From: Hermatobates lingyangjiaoensis
Taxonomy: Eukaryota; Arthropoda; Insecta; Hemiptera; Hermatobatidae
DNA: 64,000 nt
Direction: 5' to 3'
Assembly (NCBI GenBank): GCA_026182355.1
Contig: JAPFBL010000359.1
Span: forward strand, 248,001 to 312,000
Every line of letters begins with the position of its first letter. Position 1 is the first letter of the stretch. The notes beneath the pieces are model-generated. The model was given only the letters and a program-made list of their open reading frames with translations, ran no database searches and was not told the DNA's origin. Position numbers and translations under genes: made by a program. Below are positions 59,925 through 64,000 of the stretch, piece after piece.

Positions 59925-60130
59925 AAAGGCGCCTGGCTGTTTGGGCTCACTCCGCGAGAGTGAATGTTGCAGTTGGGGCCCTCTTCAAGACCGGCTTCGT
60001 GGTGTGCCTGACATTCGGATGACATCGTAATGATACAGTCAAGTGAGTTATGTCCCCATAGGGGTCTTGACTAATTCGATTACTGCCACCTGCTCTCCTA
60101 CATCAGGCCCTTTAAGGTTCATCCAACCAA
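59925..60130. other. GC-rich island, unassigned
   Basis: Reads GGCGCCTGGCTGTTTGGGCT, CACTCCGCGAGAGTGAATG, GGGGCCCTCTTCAAGACCGG and continues to CATCAGGCCC. ACTCCGCGAGAGT is a short hairpin. Open frames are short and have no motif. A SINE, small structured RNA or regulatory block is possible. Confidence 0.25.
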
Positions 60131-60259
60131 CCGAGTGCCCCATTACTATTCGTAATAACTACATGCGAATAAAAATGTGGCCGAATAATGTTGTGTGACC
60201 AAAAAAATATGCATAAATCTATCACTTGATTTATTTGCAGTTTATCTTTTTTTGTTGGA

Positions 60260-60310
60260 CAACCTCTGCTCCTGATGACAACGAGATTTGAACGATAATG
60301 GGGAGTTGTA
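60260..60310 (+). mobile_element. Weak hammerhead-like core
   Basis: CTCCTGATGACAACGAGATT then TGAACGATAATGG. CTGATGA is intact (60272-60278) but the hairpin is poor and GAAA has become GAAC, so this is a degraded copy at best. Confidence 0.3.
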
Positions 60311-60754
60311 ACAGTACTATCACGGACTTAAAATTATTGAAACAGTGTGTATTTAAAAATGAAACTGCATATCAATGATCAATTAGAAAATAGTGATAAT
60401 ATTTTAAAGTTAGTTGGCTCAACGCAAGCAGAACTGACTCAGGTAGTGACAGAGATTTAGAGGCCCAGATATGACAGGAAAAAAACTTTAATCCTCTTAA
60501 CTCTCTGGGCTTTGCCAGTATAAAAGCAGAAAACATCCAGAAAATCATTCTCGTCCCAAACATGGCTCTCAGAAATAGCTGAAACAGGTTGGTTGTAGGA
60601 AGTATATTCGTTAGTTTAGAAGTAATTATCGATAACGTTATTTAGAAAGGTAAAAAAATTTAAAAAGAAATAAATTTCTGCAAATTATGGTCACATTTTT
60701 AATAATAAATATATGCTTACAGAAAAGACTGTACATGTATACAATATTGGCCAA

Positions 60755-61025
60755 TATATATATACACTTAATAAAACGAAACACGATCCAAACTGGACAC
60801 AATCCGAGTTCAAAATTCAAGAACAGTAACACAAAGAGTAAGGAAACACACTTACAGACTCCAATTTTTGGGTAATCCGTCTTCAGGAGAAAAGAGAAAG
60901 GGAGACCAAGTAGGTTGTAGACGAAACGGCAAGTAACCCAACGGGTTACGGTTACGGTCAGAAAATTTGAGTTTGTAAGTGTGTTCCCTTACTCTGTGTG
61001 TTACTCTTCTTGAATTTTGAACTCG

Positions 61026-61071
<46 letters not shown>
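60755..61071. mobile_element. Facing family B termini and TA tract
   Basis: A minus-sense copy (CTGAAGA at 60880-60886, GTCTGTAAGTGTGTTTCC) faces a plus-sense copy of the end (GTTTGTAAGTGTGTTCCC, TTGAATTTTGAACTCG near 60970-61025), followed by (TA)n to 61071. The GAAA block is degraded. Confidence 0.55.
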
Positions 61072-61074
<3 letters not shown>

Positions 61075-61156
61075 GATCAAACCACAATAAGAAATGGGAA
61101 AACAAGACTAAGACTCTTAGTCTTGTTTTCCCATTTCTTATTGTGGTTTGATCATT
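61072..61156. repeat. Perfect 42-bp palindrome from family D ends
   Basis: The arms 61072-61113 and 61115-61156 are exact complements around a single C. The arm reads AATGATCAAACCACAATAAG, AAATGGGAAAACAAGACTAAGA. This is the extreme end of the family D terminus joined head to head without the ribozyme-like core. Confidence 0.85.
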
Positions 61157-61186
61157 GATTGTTGTTTCACGTGTTTATGTGAAATC

Positions 61187-61221
<35 letters not shown>

Positions 61222-61515
61222 ATGATCAAACCACAATAAGAAAATGGGAAAACAAGACTAAGATCTTTCAACAGTAACAAGCGGTCTTCGTCAGAGTCAA
61301 AAACCCAACTGAAACACTAGATGCAGAGAACATCTGGTGAGGGTTTCAGAACCCCTCAGCAGATGTTCTCTGCATCTAGTGTTTCAGTTGGGTTTTTGAC
61401 TCTGACGAAGATCACTTGTTACTGTTGAAAGATCTTAGTCTTGTTTTCCCATTTTCTTATTGTGGTTTGATCATGGATTGTTATTTCACGTGTTTATGTG
61501 AAATCTTTATATATA
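61157..61515. mobile_element. Near-perfect inverted dimer of family D terminus
   Basis: The arms 61220 to about 61336 and about 61361 to 61476 differ only at a few positions (GCGGTC against GATCAC in the hairpin). Minus core 61266-61294, plus core 61402-61430. A (TA)n tract (61191-61219) lies to the left and TTTCACGTGTTTATGTGAAA lies on both outer sides. Centre: GGTGAGGGTTTCAGAACCCC. Confidence 0.75.
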
Positions 61516-63240
61516 CGAGTATACTTGAAAAAAGAAAATAAATCTAAAACATACTATCAAAACTGTTGATATTATTACTAATTAATTCAAAAGAGGTACC
61601 AACTCAAGAAAGATGTACGAATCACAACTTATTAGTTTGTTATCTATGTTTTTAAATATAGAAAATATTTTCTACTTTATATATTGGTCAACATCAATCC
61701 AAATACTGCGACATTCTGTTAACTGAGTTCGACATGGTTATATGAAAGATAAATGACACCTCATGTAAACTCTTTATATAGAAGTCTTTAATAAAGGTTT
61801 TTTTCTAAATATTTATAAAAAGATGTTCCTTTTAAATTCTGATTATTAAAAAGGAGGTTTGTAAGTAAATAACTTTTCAAGTTGCACGCATTTCTGCACT
61901 CCCTGCATAAGAAAAGCTAGAAAATTAAATGTACAGGTCACTTTTTTCAGGCTTTGTAAAACAAACGTTTGGAAAAACCAAAATCATCTCTTATGTTACA
62001 TTCATCCTGCAGAAATAAGTTCTGCGTCTGAAGATGAATTATAGACAACTATTTATACACAAATCATTTGGCTTCACATAAGTAACATTAAATTATTATT
62101 CAGTACAATCTGGGGTTTTTTTTTAAGAATTTGTTTTTTTTTTTGTATGCTCTGGATTGATGCGAAATTAGACACTGGGAGCACTAGGAGCTTGACACCT
62201 TATTTAAACAGAGTCAGGTGACCTCTAACAGGTAGTTTGACTTTAATACTGAGGATTAGAGATTTGAAACTTGATTATGACAATAGGTTCCTTATTTAAG
62301 AGAATCTTTTGCAAAGATTCTAGATCTCTGAAAAAGATTTAATGTTGTCTGTCCAATGACGAATGCTTGTTAATGATAGCTACCCTTCTAAACGTCGGTA
62401 AAGAAAAATTTATAACTCACATAGTAAATTCAACAGAGTAATGCTACTACCCTATAACAAAAAATGGGTGCTTATTAACAGCCACACTTTCACCCCAGAA
62501 CAACTCTTAAGGAAAAAGCTTATAAGTGCATCTAGTGGAAACAAACAAGTAAACTTTATTTTAACAACAGTTAAATGCTGTAATCAGGAAAATTATTTTA
62601 AAAAAAATTCGTAACAGATTCTTTCCCCAATGGAAATTGAATGAATGATTCCTGCTTTAATGTAGCTAATCTAGCTATTAAAGAAATAAAATATCAAGAT
62701 TTTTCATTTCTCTTTCTAAGCATTTCATTGTAAAACTAATTGCTGGCAGTGACGCTAGTTAATAAAAAAACTTCCCTTTTAACTTAGATATTTAAAATGA
62801 TTATACAAATTTATCTTTCGAAAATAAACTTCATATTAGAAGAAAAATAATTTGTTTTCAGTAACAGTGTTTCTACAGAAGATACAAAATCCCTCTTAAC
62901 TCAATGATACCGAATGAGAAAAATAAACTATGATGAATTTCTTGCACTCCTTCCTAAAGTCTTAACTTTTCATCTGAAATATGGATGCAGTTTAGCTAAC
63001 AAAAAGTAGAATGAAAATTCTTGTATCCGTAAAAGTACCAACTTAGATATAAAAATAACTACAATTAAAAAACTTCTATTTTACTGGGAAATATATTTTG
63101 CAAGCATTGGTAACTGCACTCAGTAATGCAAACTCAGCGACATTAAAAAAACGTTTTACTGCAACTCAATGTAGCTAATTTGGAATAATTAATGTACTAA
63201 ATTAAGTATGAATTTATATTACAAATGAAAATTATATTAA
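61516..63240. other. AT-rich stretch, no gene seen
   Basis: No feature could be supported. Confidence 0.5.
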
Positions 63241-63254
63241 AAGAAACATATTGT

Positions 63255-63360
63255 ACTTTTTAGTTAATGTCTGAGGAAGAACACTACGTGTTCGAAACGC
63301 GTTGTTTATATCATTAAATTTTTATATGTGGAGACCATTTCATTAGATTTTTACCCTACA
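63255..63360 (+). mobile_element. Penelope-like terminus with best-paired core
   Basis: Reads GTCTGAGGA, then A, hairpin GAACAC-TAC-GTGTTC with six perfect pairs, then GAAACGCGTTG. The core is at 63271-63297. No TA tract is adjacent. Confidence 0.55.
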
Positions 63361-63669
63361 ATGAGTAAATACCACATAATAACTGATTTCACTACATTAG
63401 AATACTGTAAAATGTTGATCGCTAACCCAATGTTTCACGGGCAGCCTATTATAACAAATATGAGAGTTGTATAAATTTACGCAATGCTTTGACTTTAATT
63501 CCACAAATATTTCTTGTATACTGTAAGGTAAAATAGTTAAAGGAAAACTGAAGTATTGTTTACTGATTGCCGATAAAAGCTTTACACCAGGCAGTAAAAC
63601 CCCAAGCTGGCCGTAAGTTGATTGTTCCTTGTTTGGATATTGGTCTATTTAGTTCTATTTTCTTTTCAG

Positions 63670-63827
63670 CCTGGCCTGAGAATGTCAGTAAAGCCGCACA
63701 AAATCAACTCTTTGTGTGGTCACTTCTACTGCTTCTGTATGCGACAGAGTTCCGCTTAGTTTCCGCCTCTCCCACTTGATCTTATCAACTCCTACTTCCT
63801 CTCCGATATTAACCTCCTAACAGTCGT
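63670..63827 (+). other. Putative non-coding or 5' UTR exon
   Basis: The upstream sequence TTCTATTTTCTTTTCAG (ending 63669) is a strong 3' splice site with a long pyrimidine tract. The downstream CGT|GTAAGTAG (donor at 63828) is an almost ideal 5' splice site. The 158-bp block is about half G and C against a much lower background. All three plus frames contain stops, so it would be an untranslated exon or part of a long non-coding RNA. One frame, WPENVSKAAQNQLFVWSLLL, looks secretory but ends at TGA inside the exon. Confidence 0.45.
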
Positions 63828-64000
63828 GTAAGTAGAATGTTCAACCTAATATGTAAAAATATTATGATAGATTACTATAATTTATTACATTTTTTTCTGT
63901 TTCATATAATTAATGGAGTTTGTTACCATTTCTATATTCAAAATTTGCCTTATAATTATTTTCACAGCATCATTTCAAATGATTCAGAAACCCTCTTAAA

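Noticed and set aside
63567..63779. 70-codon frame ending in a hydrophobic, signal-like segment
   Set aside because: It crosses a strong splice acceptor at 63669 and stops at TGA inside the likely exon, so it is not a plausible secreted protein.

Overview
This window is AT-rich, repeat-dense eukaryotic DNA with no recognisable complete protein-coding gene. Spliceosomal-type exon signals, (TA)n and (CT)n tracts, Penelope-like retroelements, Helitrons, hAT and Tigger/pogo-like elements and a tRNA-derived SINE all point to an animal. An arthropod is my best guess, but nothing here fixes the species. No operons, bacterial genes, rRNA or CRISPR arrays are present. Most of the window reads as intergenic or intronic sequence.

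Host-gene signals are few. The best is a GC-rich exon on the minus strand (38567-38770, with a possible untranslated leader to 38840). It runs from an ATG to a phase-0 splice donor and encodes 68 residues ending in a heptad-like coiled-coil segment, KDLEIAKLNSQISKLR. The N-terminal leucine zipper of cGMP-dependent protein kinase (foraging type) is a tentative match. A second, apparently non-coding exon lies on the plus strand (63670-63827), bounded by a strong pyrimidine tract plus CAG and by GTAAGT. Several GC-rich islands (19319-19540, 25845-26060, 30625-30945, 36300-36452, 37096-37460, 59925-60130) remain unexplained.

The rest is transposable elements. A 5'-truncated Penelope-like copy (9489-10250) keeps a GIY-YIG endonuclease region broken by one stop codon. 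Its 3' terminus recurs many times, often as inverted dimers joined to (TA)n. Across at least six sequence-distinct families, these termini share CTGANGA, one spacer base, a hairpin whose sequence differs between families, and GAAA. That is the layout of a hammerhead ribozyme core. Two Helitron families (7140-8082, with 3' fragments at 23340-23749 and 59265-59769; and 58414-58936, with a partial copy at 57633) show a 3' hairpin followed by CTAG or CTTG. Three hAT-type elements have clear 8-bp target duplications (28540-29105, 45812-46325, 47196-47741). A Tigger-like element (15579-16090) sits between TA dinucleotides. Degraded RNase H pieces of a non-LTR retrotransposon lie near 14.6 kb and possibly 18.4 kb.

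A two-part non-coding repeat, A plus B, about 1.6 kb long, lies at 33950-35543. It recurs inverted at 49587-52853 with each half separately doubled (A-A-B-B on the minus strand). Tandem arrays include a 47-bp unit repeated seven times (40135-40461) and a 39-bp unit repeated five times (55909-56109). A perfect 38-bp hairpin lies at 38147-38228. The strongest candidate for something new is the set of ribozyme-like repeat termini and their inverted-dimer arrangement.
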